Part shown: positions 53,872 to 62,563 of the stretch, piece by piece | How the letters are laid out: the number at the start of each line of letters is the position of its first letter | How positions within the stretch are numbered: position 1 is the stretch's first letter | Assembly (NCBI GenBank): GCA_027483445.1 | Contig: JAIXUS010000042.1 | Span: 1-64,000, forward strand | Reading direction: 5' to 3' | DNA: 64,000 bases | Source of the DNA: Bacteroidota bacterium | GTDB lineage: Bacteria > Bacteroidota > Bacteroidia > M30B66 | Program-made: the position numbers and the translations under genes | Notes under the pieces: model-generated | Told to the model about the DNA's origin: nothing | Database searches by the model: none | The model's input: the letters and a program-made list of their open reading frames with translations, nothing else

Positions 53872-54447
53872 TTATCCGCTCCTACGCCAGCAGTATTCGA
53901 GATGGTCGTTTACCATGCCTGCGGCCTGCATGTAAGCATAACAGATTGTGCTACCTACGAAAGTGAAGCCAGCCTTTTTTAACGCTTTGCTCATCGCGTC
54001 GCTTTCTGGAGAAGTAGCCGGAACCTCTTTCATGGTGCGCGGCCTTTGATCGAGGGTTTGGTGTTTGGTAAACTGCCAGATGAAAGCGTCGAAGCTGCCA
54101 TATTGCTTCTGGATTTCCAAGAAGGCTTTCGCATTGCGTATGGTGCCTTCAATCTTTAATCGGTTTCGAATAATACCCGGGTCTAGCATGAGTTGCTCCA
54201 CCTGGGCAATGCCAAAACGCGAAACCGCCTCCGCATCGAAGTCTGCAAAAGCCCTACGAAACCCTTCGCGCCGGTTTAAAATGGTTTGCCAGCTCAGTCC
54301 GGCCTGAAAGCTGTCTAACACCAGAAATTCAAAGTGTTTGCGGTCGTCGTGAACAGGCACACCCCATTCGTGGTCGTGATATTCACGCATGTTTTCAGTT
54401 TTGATGCACCAATCGCACCGGGGCTGATTTTCTAAAAGTGGATTCAT
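53872..54447 (-). CDS. tag: DNA-3-methyladenine glycosylase I
   Basis: The protein has 191 residues. Tag removes 3-methyladenine from alkylated DNA. Signature parts: CDWCIKTENMREYHDHEWGV at the N-terminus with zinc-ligand Cys and His, FEFLVLDSFQAGLSWQTILN (helix-hairpin-helix region), IIRNRLKIEGTIRNAKAF, and FTFVGSTICYAYMQAAGMVN with NDHLEYC near the C-terminus completing the zinc snap. It starts 26 nt from the divergent gene at 54474, so the promoters overlap. Confidence 0.95.
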   Translation of the reverse strand: MNPLLENQPRCDWCIKTENMREYHDHEWGVPVHDDRKHFEFLVLDSFQAGLSWQTILNRREGFRRAFADFDAEAVSRFGIAQVEQLMLDPGIIRNRLKIEGTIRNAKAFLEIQKQYGSFDAFIWQFTKHQTLDQRPRTMKEVPATSPESDAMSKALKKAGFTFVGSTICYAYMQAAGMVNDHLEYCWRRSG

Positions 54448-54458
54448 ACCAATTCGGA

Positions 54459-54466
54459 TATCTTTG
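54459..54466 (+). promoter_or_regulatory. -7 element of the 54474 gene
   Basis: TATCTTTG matches TAnnTTTG with only 7 nt to ATG 54474, so the mRNA leader would be very short. It sits in the 26-bp gap between divergent start codons. Confidence 0.5.
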
Positions 54467-54473
54467 AAGCCTT

Positions 54474-55976
54474 ATGGTAGGCAAAGTTATCTTTTCGTTT
54501 CTCTTAACAATCACCACAATCTCGGGGCTTTCAGCGCAGCCGGAAGAGCTGATCATGAACACTTTTTACGCTCTACCGGGAAAGACGAAGCCCGATTCTG
54601 CCGATTTATCAGCCCGTGGAGTCATCCGCCTGCAAGGCGACAGTATTGTGGTAGAGCTGCAGATTACCGACGATCAGGTTGTGCTAGGCGAAGACCGTGT
54701 TGATGTTTGGCTGGCCTTGCCTGAAGTGCAGTTTAGCGATTATTTGTTGGGGAAAAGTGGAGGAAAAACAAGAATTTTTCGCAATTCTTCCGAGTCTGGT
54801 GAGGTTGCCTCCTTGGAGCGATTCCTGAAGAATGGCGATTATCCCAAGCAGCGGAAACTCGCCGTTGATGGTGTTTCGCGCGAGGTTACTGTGCCGCCCG
54901 CCGATGCATTAATCGAAGATTATGTTCATTTTGGAATGGCGCAGTATAGCTTTCTCACCGGTGCCTCTTCTGCCAAACATGCCAACAGAGCGCAATATAA
55001 AGCCCTTGAATCTCAGCTCGAAGGAATACCCGACGACATGAGCGCATTTACTGCCGCACGCTTTGAACGGAGTGCCAACGGCTACACCCTAAAAATGGCC
55101 CTGCACCACCATTGTATGGTCTTCTCGGCTTTCCAGTTACCGGCCTTTAAAATTGTTGTAGATGTTTTTGATGTTGATGCCCCGGGCGATAAGCCTTTAC
55201 GGATGAGCAGCACCCCAAACCGCTTCACCCACCGCCCCTTTTACTTTCATTCGCTTAAGGCCGGAAGCCAATGGCGTTTTACACCGGCCGGAGTAGAGGA
55301 GGAGGCCCTGAAAAAAACGAGTATTCAACTGTTGGTGTTTCGAAAAAAGGGGCAATGGCAGGCCATGGGATTTGGTGCCGGAGCCATTATTTTCACCGAA
55401 GGCCTGGTGAGCGAAGCCGGTTTGGTAGAATACAACTTTTACCCCATCGAGTGTCGTTATCGTAAAATGGCGCCGCCATTCGATGCAGTGGAGGAAATTC
55501 GACTTCGGTACGACGATGTGAGTCCATTTGAACAACACGACATCTACTTTATTCAAAGCAACCAGGTAACCATTTCAAAAGGCTATCGCTATTTGTCGCC
55601 CGAGGCTGAAATCTTTGTGAATCAGCCGTTTTTTTTGCCCGACGGGCGGATGGCCTTCGTGCTCTACGATTACGAACCCGCCGACCATTTGGGCTGGGGC
55701 GAATATGGCCGCATGGCCGATGAATTTATCTACATTCAGGTGCCAGGCAGTACAAGCACACCTTTGTTTTCATGCGGATTGAGGCTCGAAGTACTGCGGA
55801 CCGCCAATTTTGGTGAGCTCGATAAACTGAGCTGCGAGCAAGTGAAGTCGGTTGGATTCGAATGGATTGAAAAAGGGAAGTCATTCAGCATCTCGGTCAA
55901 GGGAATTCAGCGAGATGCCGATAAGCAGATTGTTTTTGGGTTGGATGCTTCGGGAGTTTACCGACGGATTCCTTAG
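54474..55976 (+). CDS. Secreted protein of unknown function (500 residues)
   Basis: A signal peptide (KVIFSFLLTITTISGLSAQ) is followed by a beta-rich protein without a recognised family. Strand-like parts include SIVVELQITDDQVVLGEDRV, LKMALHHHCMVFSAF, and FKIVVDVFDVDAPGDKPLRM. The C-terminal part (SFSISVKGIQRDADKQIVFG) does not look like a T9SS sorting domain. It may be periplasmic. An independent promoter precedes it, and the S46 peptidase gene follows after a 75-nt gap. Confidence 0.7.
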   Translation: MVGKVIFSFLLTITTISGLSAQPEELIMNTFYALPGKTKPDSADLSARGVIRLQGDSIVVELQITDDQVVLGEDRVDVWLALPEVQFSDYLLGKSGGKTRIFRNSSESGEVASLERFLKNGDYPKQRKLAVDGVSREVTVPPADALIEDYVHFGMAQYSFLTGASSAKHANRAQYKALESQLEGIPDDMSAFTAARFERSANGYTLKMALHHHCMVFSAFQLPAFKIVVDVFDVDAPGDKPLRMSSTPNRFTHRPFYFHSLKAGSQWRFTPAGVEEEALKKTSIQLLVFRKKGQWQAMGFGAGAIIFTEGLVSEAGLVEYNFYPIECRYRKMAPPFDAVEEIRLRYDDVSPFEQHDIYFIQSNQVTISKGYRYLSPEAEIFVNQPFFLPDGRMAFVLYDYEPADHLGWGEYGRMADEFIYIQVPGSTSTPLFSCGLRLEVLRTANFGELDKLSCEQVKSVGFEWIEKGKSFSISVKGIQRDADKQIVFGLDASGVYRRIP

Positions 55977-56051
55977 TCTTTTCCATTCAACTCTTTGGTA
56001 CTTCGTTGCATTCTGAGTTTATTTGCGCTACAATTCATTTCTCCCAATTCC

Positions 56052-58238
56052 ATGAAAAAACTGATTACTTCCGGTCTGGTGTTGTTTGGCTTATTGCTTC
56101 AACTTCCGGTAAAGGCCGACGAAGGCATGTGGTTGCCCCTTTTTGTGAAGCGTCTTAATTACGACGACATGAAAAAGAAGGGCTGCAAACTCAGCGCCGA
56201 GGAAATTTATTCCATCAACAACTCCAGTCTTAAAGATGCCATTGTGATGCTTAGCGGTGGCAGCTGCACTGCTGAGGTAATTTCGACCGAGGGTCTGCTT
56301 CTTACGAATCACCACTGTGGTTACGAAGCCATCCAAACCAACTCCAGTGTTCAAAACAACTATTTAGCCGATGGATTTTATGCGAAAACCAAAGCCGATG
56401 AACTTCCGACAGGAGGCATTACTGCTTCGTTTCTAGTGCGCATCGACGACGTAACTCAACGCGTTTTGGCAGAATTAACGCCATCAATGAGCGAATCGGA
56501 GCGCACCGCTAAAGTGCGACAAATGGTTAAAACCATCGAAGGCGAAGCCACAAATGGAACGCATTACAATGCATCAGTAAAGTCGTTTTTCAATGGAAAC
56601 GAATATTATCTCTTCGTTTACGAAACCTACACCGATGTTCGCCTGGTTGGAGCGCCACCAGAATCAGTAGGGAAGTTTGGCGGCGACACCGACAACTGGA
56701 TGTGGCCTCGCCATACCGGCGATTTTACGCTCTTGCGCGTTTATGCCGGCAAAGACAATAAGCCTGCAGAACCTTCGGCCGATAATGTACCATACAAACC
56801 CCGTCATGCGCTTCCAATCTCACTTGATGGTGTGAAGGAAGGAGATTTTACCATGGTAATGGGCTACCCGGGCTCAACCGATCGTTACCTCACTTCGTAT
56901 GGCGTTCAAACCGCTCTCGACATTAGCAACCCGGCTATTGTAAAGCTTCGTGATAAGAAGCTTAAAATCATGAAAGAAGATATGGATGCGAGCACTGAGA
57001 TTCGCATTAAATATGCTTCAACCTACGCTCAGATTGCCAATTATTGGAAGTATTTCATTGGTCAAAGCCAGCAGCTTAAAAACAACAATGTGGTGGAGAA
57101 GAAGCGGGCGCTTGAAAATCAGTTTCGAACCTGGGTAGGGCAGGATCCTCAGCGTCAGGCCAAGTATGGCAATGTGCTCAACGATATCGAGTCGGCCTTC
57201 AACGATATGCGTAAGTATTCATTGAGCCGCGTATTTATGAACGAAGCGATCATTGGAGGTTCTTCAGCTACCTTGTTGGCACTAGAGGTTGGGCAAATGA
57301 AAACAATGCTTGCCGATACGTCTAATCCTGCGGCAATTGAAGAGGCCATTGCTGAGCTTCGACAAATGGGAGCTCAAGTGTTTAAGGATTACAACGAGCC
57401 CACCGACCGCAAGGTGCTCGAGGCCATGATCACCATGTACATGAACGAGGTGGCACGCGAGCAGCAAGCGAGTATTTTCGATACCATTCGCACTCGCTGG
57501 AATGGCGACGTGAAGGCTTATGTGAATGATATGTTTGCCCGTTCGGTATTCGCCAATGGACAAAAATTCAATCAGTTTCTCGATAAGCCTTCAGTTGAAG
57601 TGCTTGAGAACGACCCTGCAGTGGCCTATATTACCAGCGCCTACATGGGATTCTTGACAAATCAACGCCCTGCCATTGCCGAAATTCAAGCTAGAATTGA
57701 GCGCGGCAACCGCTTATTCGTAGCCGGCCTGCGTGAAATGATGCCGGAGAAAAAGTTCTACCCCAATGCCAATTCAACGATGCGTCTCACTTACGGCTCT
57801 GTTGAAGAGTACGATCCACGCGACGCTGTGGAATATGAAGAGGTAACCACGCTCAAAGGGGTGATTGAAAAAGAAGACCCAAGCAACCCTGAATTTGAGG
57901 TTCCGGCTAAACTGAAGCAGTTATACATAAGCAAGGACTTCGGAATTTATGGAGTGAACGGCGAATTAATCACTTGTTTTATATCAACCAACGACATCAC
58001 CGGTGGGAATTCCGGAAGCCCCGTAATTAATGGTCGTGGTCAGCTTATTGGCTGCGCCTTCGATGGCAACTGGGAAGCCATGAGTGGTGATATATTCTTT
58101 GAAGACAAAGTACAGCGTACCATTTCAGTAGACATTCGCTACGTTCTTTTCCTCATCGATAAACTTGGCGGCGCAGGGCATTTGGTCGACGAAATGAAGC
58201 TGCTCAGAAAAGGCAAAGAGGTAAAGCGCAACAGCTAA
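56052..58238 (+). CDS. S46-family dipeptidyl-peptidase (DPP7/DPP11 type)
   Basis: 728 residues from ATG 56052 (signal peptide MKKLITSGLVLFGLLLQLPV); the longer frame upstream is not likely. S46 enzymes are periplasmic serine exopeptidases that release dipeptides. The catalytic region TEGLLLTNHHCGYEAIQ holds the His, GKFGGDTDNWMWPRHTGDF the Asp region, and NDITGGNSGSPVING the Ser (about residue 654). The residue 18 after it is Gly (AFDGNWEAMSGD), where DPP7 has Gly and DPP11 has Arg, which suggests a DPP7-like preference for hydrophobic P1 residues. A terminator follows. Confidence 0.9.
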   Translation: MKKLITSGLVLFGLLLQLPVKADEGMWLPLFVKRLNYDDMKKKGCKLSAEEIYSINNSSLKDAIVMLSGGSCTAEVISTEGLLLTNHHCGYEAIQTNSSVQNNYLADGFYAKTKADELPTGGITASFLVRIDDVTQRVLAELTPSMSESERTAKVRQMVKTIEGEATNGTHYNASVKSFFNGNEYYLFVYETYTDVRLVGAPPESVGKFGGDTDNWMWPRHTGDFTLLRVYAGKDNKPAEPSADNVPYKPRHALPISLDGVKEGDFTMVMGYPGSTDRYLTSYGVQTALDISNPAIVKLRDKKLKIMKEDMDASTEIRIKYASTYAQIANYWKYFIGQSQQLKNNNVVEKKRALENQFRTWVGQDPQRQAKYGNVLNDIESAFNDMRKYSLSRVFMNEAIIGGSSATLLALEVGQMKTMLADTSNPAAIEEAIAELRQMGAQVFKDYNEPTDRKVLEAMITMYMNEVAREQQASIFDTIRTRWNGDVKAYVNDMFARSVFANGQKFNQFLDKPSVEVLENDPAVAYITSAYMGFLTNQRPAIAEIQARIERGNRLFVAGLREMMPEKKFYPNANSTMRLTYGSVEEYDPRDAVEYEEVTTLKGVIEKEDPSNPEFEVPAKLKQLYISKDFGIYGVNGELITCFISTNDITGGNSGSPVINGRGQLIGCAFDGNWEAMSGDIFFEDKVQRTISVDIRYVLFLIDKLGGAGHLVDEMKLLRKGKEVKRNS

Positions 58239-58258
58239 TCTTCACTTGAAATCACAGA

Positions 58259-58287
58259 AAGCCCTTCCACATTGGAGGGGCTTTTTT
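58259..58287 (+). terminator. Rho-independent terminator of the S46 peptidase gene
   Basis: AAGCCCTTCC (58259-58268), ACATT loop, GGAGGGGCTT (58274-58283), then a T-run. One G-T pair. Confidence 0.85.
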
Positions 58288-58341
58288 GCTTTGAGATACT
58301 AAGAATACCCTAAATTGAGTTTGGTTTGAAAACCCTTCGAC

Positions 58342-58992
58342 ATGATCCGATTGCCCCGTACACGTTTTTTAGCGGCTATTTTTCTGACATCGTTCGTTTT
58401 TACAAGCTCATCGAGGCTTGAGGCCCAAAGTAAACCGGGGCGGGTCAGCCTTGGGGTTCGGAGCACCCTTAGCTTGTTTAATCACAACGAAGCGTCGACC
58501 GGCTCAGGCGTTGGTGGGCAGTTCAGAGTACAATTGCTAAAACGCTTAAACACAGAATGGTTTGCCGACTACCTAACCAGTAAAGTGAGCGCAGGAACTT
58601 CAAGAAACGATTACCACATTGGCTGGTCGGTGATGTATTACCTTACCGATCCCATGGAATTTGAAAGGCGATTTACTCCATACGCACTTGCAGGTCATTG
58701 TTTCGATTATACCCAAATCCGGATTCATACCGAAGAGAACAAATCCATTGAAGCCTCTGCGCCAAGTTTTCGTTGGACCTCAGCAGTGCAGGCCGGATTT
58801 GGAACACATTTCAACATCAGTCCACGTTTCGATTTTTCTTTAAACGCTCAATACATGATGCACTTCGGAAAGCATCTGCATGTTGAAGAACTCCCCGACA
58901 GGATTCGGATTTATCGAGAAGACCATGGAGGTCTCGAGGGACATTTGTTGATTACCCTTAGTGCCAATTATAAATTCGGACGCCGATTATGA
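58342..58992 (+). CDS. Small outer-membrane beta-barrel protein
   Basis: The protein has 216 residues with a signal peptide (FLAAIFLTSFVFTSSSRLEAQ). The mature part has alternating strands and Gly turns as in OmpA/OmpW-like barrels (GRVSLGVRSTLSLFNHNEAS, VGGQFRVQLLKRLNTEWFAD, WTSAVQAGFGTHFNISPRFD, HLLITLSANYKFGRRL at the C-terminus). No ligand-binding motif was recognised. It overlaps the next gene by 4 nt (ATGA), so both are made together. Confidence 0.75.
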   Translation: MIRLPRTRFLAAIFLTSFVFTSSSRLEAQSKPGRVSLGVRSTLSLFNHNEASTGSGVGGQFRVQLLKRLNTEWFADYLTSKVSAGTSRNDYHIGWSVMYYLTDPMEFERRFTPYALAGHCFDYTQIRIHTEENKSIEASAPSFRWTSAVQAGFGTHFNISPRFDFSLNAQYMMHFGKHLHVEELPDRIRIYREDHGGLEGHLLITLSANYKFGRRL

Positions 58993-59567
58993 GACGTTGC
59001 TTAGTCTTTTGGTGTCTCCTTCCGTTCGTCTTAAATGCCCAACAGTCGTTTAAGAAATCGGGAGGATTGAGGGCAATGGCAACCTTTGCACCTGTTTGGA
59101 TGCCATTTAATGAGAATGTGTATTACAATCTCAATGGCAACTTCAACTTTTATCTCAGCGAAAATCTCTCCATACAAGGAGAGGGCAGCTATTTTTTAAA
59201 TACACTCAAGGCTGCGCGCCATGGGTTGCTGTCTCAACATAAGCTACTTGGAGGGCTCACCTATCACTTTTTAGCGAATAAGCCGTTTGATCCATTTTTG
59301 GGCTTTCATCCAGGTGTTGGGGTTCTTCGTTTTTCTAAGCCAAGCAACTTGATTCAAGTGGCCAATCCACCTGAATCTGATGTTGTACCCTTGTTGTCTG
59401 TGTCGGGAGGAGCAAACTATTATGTAGGCTCCATCTTTCACTTTTTCGCACACCTGCGTTATGCCGCCGGTAGAAGTCATGCGGCATACGGAGCATTGGA
59501 AAACCTAAGCGAGCTCCAATTAAGCGTTGGACTAGGATTAAACCTAGGCGTTAAGGTAAAGCACTAG
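58989..59567 (+). CDS. Second small outer-membrane beta-barrel protein
   Basis: The protein has 192 residues with a signal peptide (LVFWCLLPFVLNAQ). It has the same kind of strand pattern as its neighbour (YYNLNGNFNFYLSENLSIQG, GGLTYHFLANKPFDPFLGFH, HFFAHLRYAAGRS, ELQLSVGLGLNLGVKVKH). The ATGA overlap with the upstream gene suggests co-translation and possibly a shared function. The region 59568-59754 shows no gene; it has an imperfect inverted repeat (TGAGAAAAA against TTTTTTCTCA). Confidence 0.75.
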   Translation: MRRCLVFWCLLPFVLNAQQSFKKSGGLRAMATFAPVWMPFNENVYYNLNGNFNFYLSENLSIQGEGSYFLNTLKAARHGLLSQHKLLGGLTYHFLANKPFDPFLGFHPGVGVLRFSKPSNLIQVANPPESDVVPLLSVSGGANYYVGSIFHFFAHLRYAAGRSHAAYGALENLSELQLSVGLGLNLGVKVKH

Positions 59568-59754
59568 AGGTAATCTATCTCATACCGAAGTAATCAAAAT
59601 GCCTGCGTTTTAGCACCCTGGTTTTCTGCCTCTCATTAATTGTTTGGACGCTCACTCAAACCTACGGTACTGAGAAAAATCCGCAGGAATGCGAAAAAGT
59701 CTCAGCTAAATGAGAAATTTCTGCAGAGTTCCATTTTTTTCTCACAGTTAAATT

Positions 59755-59962
59755 GGGCTTACTGAAAAAGTCAGAAATGCAGCAGATGCGAGCCGCGGGC
59801 AACGAAGCAGATGCTGTATTTCTGGCTAACGAAAAATTGAACTTCATGAATTAAGCGTGCATGGATTTTCAAAAGCTCGACTAAAAACCCTTGCACTAGG
59901 TCTAATTCAAACAGAGGCTAAAGCGTTATCAATAAAACTATTGAGTGTTTTTCAGTAAGCCC
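59755..59962 (+). mobile_element. MITE-like element, copy C (208 bp)
   Basis: Perfect 15-bp terminal inverted repeats GGGCTTACTGAAAAA (59755-59769) and TTTTTCAGTAAGCCC (59948-59962). The interior matches copy A at 2373-2620 in the opposite orientation and the right half of copy B at 10569-10694. It lacks the 40-bp segment of copy A. An internal hairpin (AGAAATGCAGCA against TGCTGTATTTCT) lies near the left end. It has no coding capacity. Confidence 0.8.
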
Positions 59963-59982
59963 TAAGGATGGCATAAAACAAC

Positions 59983-60010
59983 AAAGGCCCCGACAAGTGT
60001 CGAGGCCTTT
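59983..60010. terminator. Bidirectional terminator beside the T9SS protein gene
   Basis: AAAGGCC-C-CGACA (59983-59995), two-base loop, TGTCG-A-GGCCTTT (59998-60010). It is 22 bp beyond the stop of the minus-strand T9SS gene, and the minus strand continues GTTGTTTT. Confidence 0.8.
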
Positions 60011-60032
60011 GCAATGTCGAGAGCGACGTTGA

Positions 60033-60776
60033 TTACTTCACAATGTTAACGCGAGTGGTGCGTGAGCGACCATCAACGTTTAATTTTACGAAGTACATAC
60101 CGCTGTTCAAGCCCGACATGTCCAAAGTCTGGTTGTAAGCACCAGGAAGGATTGAACCCATGTCGTTGAACATTACGCGCTGACCAAGAGCATTGTATAC
60201 TTCAATTACCGCAGTAGAAGGTGAAGATACATTGAAAGCTACGTTGGTAACATCGTTAGCTGGGTTAGGGTAAACACCGAAGTTAGTTACTACGTTAACC
60301 GCTTCGAAGCTTGCAGGAGTGCCATCGCACTGTGTGCAACGATCCCAGCAGAAAATGAAAGTCTGGTCAGTGGCAGGCACAACCATGGATCTGTTGAGTC
60401 CACCGTTACCATCATCAACACCGCAATCAGTTAATGTAGCAGCGCCTTCGTTTGTTCCCCAATCATTGTTAACAAACTTATAAAGTTGTGTTGCACCAAC
60501 TGCAGTTGAAGGGAAGGTCAAGGTAATCGACCAAATGTTCGATGATCCTTCCTGGGTCATTGCAGAGAATTCGTTTGAAGGAGTCCAGTTAACCATTGGA
60601 TTCGCTCCGTTTGTAACAGTGTTGTCAGCGAAATTGCCTCCTACGCGAATACCACCGGCCCCTAAGGTGTTGCCTACAAGGTAATCTGTAATGTCTACTT
60701 TCAAGGTTACATTAACCTGAGCGCTAACTGCCGTTGCGGTGAGCAGGGCAGCAGCAAGTGTGTAAAGTTTGTTCAT
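60033..60776 (-). CDS. T9SS-sorted secreted protein with possible glycan-binding domain
   Basis: The protein has 247 residues with a signal peptide (MNKLYTLAAALLTATAVSAQ). Residues about 20-145 resemble the E-set/starch-binding-like domains seen beside SusCD loci (VNVTLKVDITDYLV, GIRVGGNFADN, WSITLTFPSTAVGATQLYKF, VNNDWGTNEGAAT). FCWDRCTQC carries three closely spaced Cys. The last 85 residues are a T9SS type A domain (GVYPNPANDVTNVAFN, IEVYNALGQRVMF, SGMYFVKLNVDG). It follows susD by 155 nt with its own promoter (TAACTTTG) and a terminator between, so it may be a surface glycan-binding helper. Confidence 0.8.
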   Translation of the reverse strand: MNKLYTLAAALLTATAVSAQVNVTLKVDITDYLVGNTLGAGGIRVGGNFADNTVTNGANPMVNWTPSNEFSAMTQEGSSNIWSITLTFPSTAVGATQLYKFVNNDWGTNEGAATLTDCGVDDGNGGLNRSMVVPATDQTFIFCWDRCTQCDGTPASFEAVNVVTNFGVYPNPANDVTNVAFNVSSPSTAVIEVYNALGQRVMFNDMGSILPGAYNQTLDMSGLNSGMYFVKLNVDGRSRTTRVNIVK

Positions 60777-60808
60777 GGCTGTTTGTTTATTGTGTTTTTA
60801 TTGAGTTC

Positions 60809-60816
60809 CAAAGTTA
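60809..60816 (-). promoter_or_regulatory. -7 element of the T9SS protein gene
   Basis: TAACTTTG on the minus strand (60816-60809) matches TAnnTTTG, 32 nt before ATG 60776. Confidence 0.55.
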
Positions 60817-60886
60817 GAAAATGGTTAAGGAAATAGAAAGTGTCAGATAAACATTTTGAAAAATTGTTTTCCTCAACCCAAAGTGA

Positions 60887-60926
60887 AAAAAGCAGCCTTC
60901 AAAAAAGGGCTTAGAAGGCTGCTTTT
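60887..60926 (-). terminator. Rho-independent terminator of the susCD operon
   Basis: Plus-strand AAAAAGCAGCCTTC (60887-60900) pairs with GAAGGCTGCTTTT (60914-60926) around a 13-nt loop. It lies a few nt after the susD stop, and the T-run in the minus direction is present. Confidence 0.9.
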
Positions 60927-60931
60927 AATGT

Positions 60932-62551
60932 TTAGTATCCGGGGTTCTGACGCAAATTAGGGTTCGCATTCAATTCGGTAGCCGGAAGTGGGTACAAGTT
61001 CTGATGAACTGCTCCCGCCGCACCTTGCTGAGTGTTGCCCTTCCAAGTCCAAACATAAGCATTGGTCGTAAACTTCCCGAAACGAATCAAGTCAGTACGG
61101 CGGTAACCTTCCCAATATAATTCACGGGCACGCTCTGTTAAGACACCATCCAAATCAGGGAGAGCCGCAAAATTTTGCGAACTGTTACCATAGGCGCGTT
61201 CGCGGATGGCATTCAGATAATTCAATGCTGTAGATGCACTACCTCCACCTCCACGCAAATGCGCTTCGGCATACATGAGGTAAATATCCGCAAGGCGGAA
61301 CAGTGGGAAATCGGTATCTGCAAAACTGTTGTTGCCTCCCGGAGTGCCATCTGAGCGAAGGTTGCGGAATTTCTTCACGATAAACCCTTCATTGGTAGGC
61401 GTATTAGGCAACACGCTAATTTCCGGTGAACGACTCCCAATCACAAACTGAAAGCGGCTGTCGGCCGTGCTGTCGGGGAACATGTTCACCAATTCCTTGC
61501 AGGCAATCAATCCCTGCCATGCCTGAGTACTTCCTGTCGTATCCAGCAAGCTGGTGCCAGGGAATGCCGAGCCTTGCGCCGTAGCAGTAGTCGGGAAACC
61601 CGAAGCATTAATCAGGAATGTAGTAGAACCGTATGAAAGGGTAAAGCTTCCGTCGGAAGTTACAGGGAATATGATCTCTGGCGAATTGTGATTGTCGGCG
61701 CGAAACACATTGGTATACCGGGTATCAAGGCTGTATCCACCTTCGTTGATGACTTTTTCGCAATACGGAATCACATCAGCGTAGCGGTTTACACCAATCA
61801 TCGCTTCAGAATTCAAGTACATCTTTGCAAGTAATACCTGAGCAGCTGAACGGTTTGCGCGGGCGTACTCCGATTCGTTACGTGTAGGGAGTATGCTTTC
61901 AATGGCCAAGAGCTCCGACTCGGCAAAGTTAAACAAGGTCTCACGTCCGCTTTGCTCAGGAAATTCAGTGCCGGGGAAGCGGCTCTCATCGGTAATGTCT
62001 GGAATGTTTCCGAAGATATCAACGGCATGAAAAACGCTCAAAGCACGTAGGAAGCGCGCTTCAGCACGGTAAATACGAATCTTGGCCTTATCAGCATCCG
62101 AAAAACCACGCTCATCCAATAATTCATCTGTTGTTTGTTTGATGAACTCGTTGCAAGAAGTAATTTGGTAAAGGAAACGAAGGTAACCGCCTCGTACCCA
62201 TTGATTTCCATCCGACCAGGTCCATTTGCCCAAATCAGGAATACCGGTATCGTTCCAACGGCACTTGGCTTCGTCGGTTGGAAGCTCTTGCAAATTCCAG
62301 AACATCCGCAGGTACTGCGAAAATCCTTCATCTACAATGCTGGTCGCAATGTCGGCGTTACCGGCCGGCCCGGCCTGACCCGTAACGGCAAGTCCGGCGT
62401 AAAGCTTAGCCAACACGTGAATGTAGTTCTTCGGATCTTTATAAATCGTTGCCGAAGTTTGCTCATAAAATGGCTCACGGTCCAGGTCTTTCAGGCAAGA
62501 CGAGAGTAGGAAAGCTACTGTGAGACTAAAAATCAGTGATATTCTTTTCAT
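60932..62551 (-). CDS. SusD/RagB-family nutrient-binding outer-membrane lipoprotein
   Basis: The protein has 539 residues. The signal peptide MKRISLIFSLTVAFLLSSC ends in a lipobox (LSSC). SusD/RagB features: TSATIYKDPKNYIHVLAKLY at the N-terminus, TPR-like helices (YRAEARFLRALSVFHAVDIF with the typical RAEARFLRAL motif), and the C-terminal FPLFRLADIYLMYAEAHLRG and LTERARELYWEGYRRTDLIR motifs. The protein caps the SusC channel and binds the ligand; the substrate cannot be told. It starts 12 nt after the susC stop. Confidence 0.95.
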   Translation of the reverse strand: MKRISLIFSLTVAFLLSSCLKDLDREPFYEQTSATIYKDPKNYIHVLAKLYAGLAVTGQAGPAGNADIATSIVDEGFSQYLRMFWNLQELPTDEAKCRWNDTGIPDLGKWTWSDGNQWVRGGYLRFLYQITSCNEFIKQTTDELLDERGFSDADKAKIRIYRAEARFLRALSVFHAVDIFGNIPDITDESRFPGTEFPEQSGRETLFNFAESELLAIESILPTRNESEYARANRSAAQVLLAKMYLNSEAMIGVNRYADVIPYCEKVINEGGYSLDTRYTNVFRADNHNSPEIIFPVTSDGSFTLSYGSTTFLINASGFPTTATAQGSAFPGTSLLDTTGSTQAWQGLIACKELVNMFPDSTADSRFQFVIGSRSPEISVLPNTPTNEGFIVKKFRNLRSDGTPGGNNSFADTDFPLFRLADIYLMYAEAHLRGGGGSASTALNYLNAIRERAYGNSSQNFAALPDLDGVLTERARELYWEGYRRTDLIRFGKFTTNAYVWTWKGNTQQGAAGAVHQNLYPLPATELNANPNLRQNPGY

Positions 62552-62563
62552 GGTCTGCTTGAA

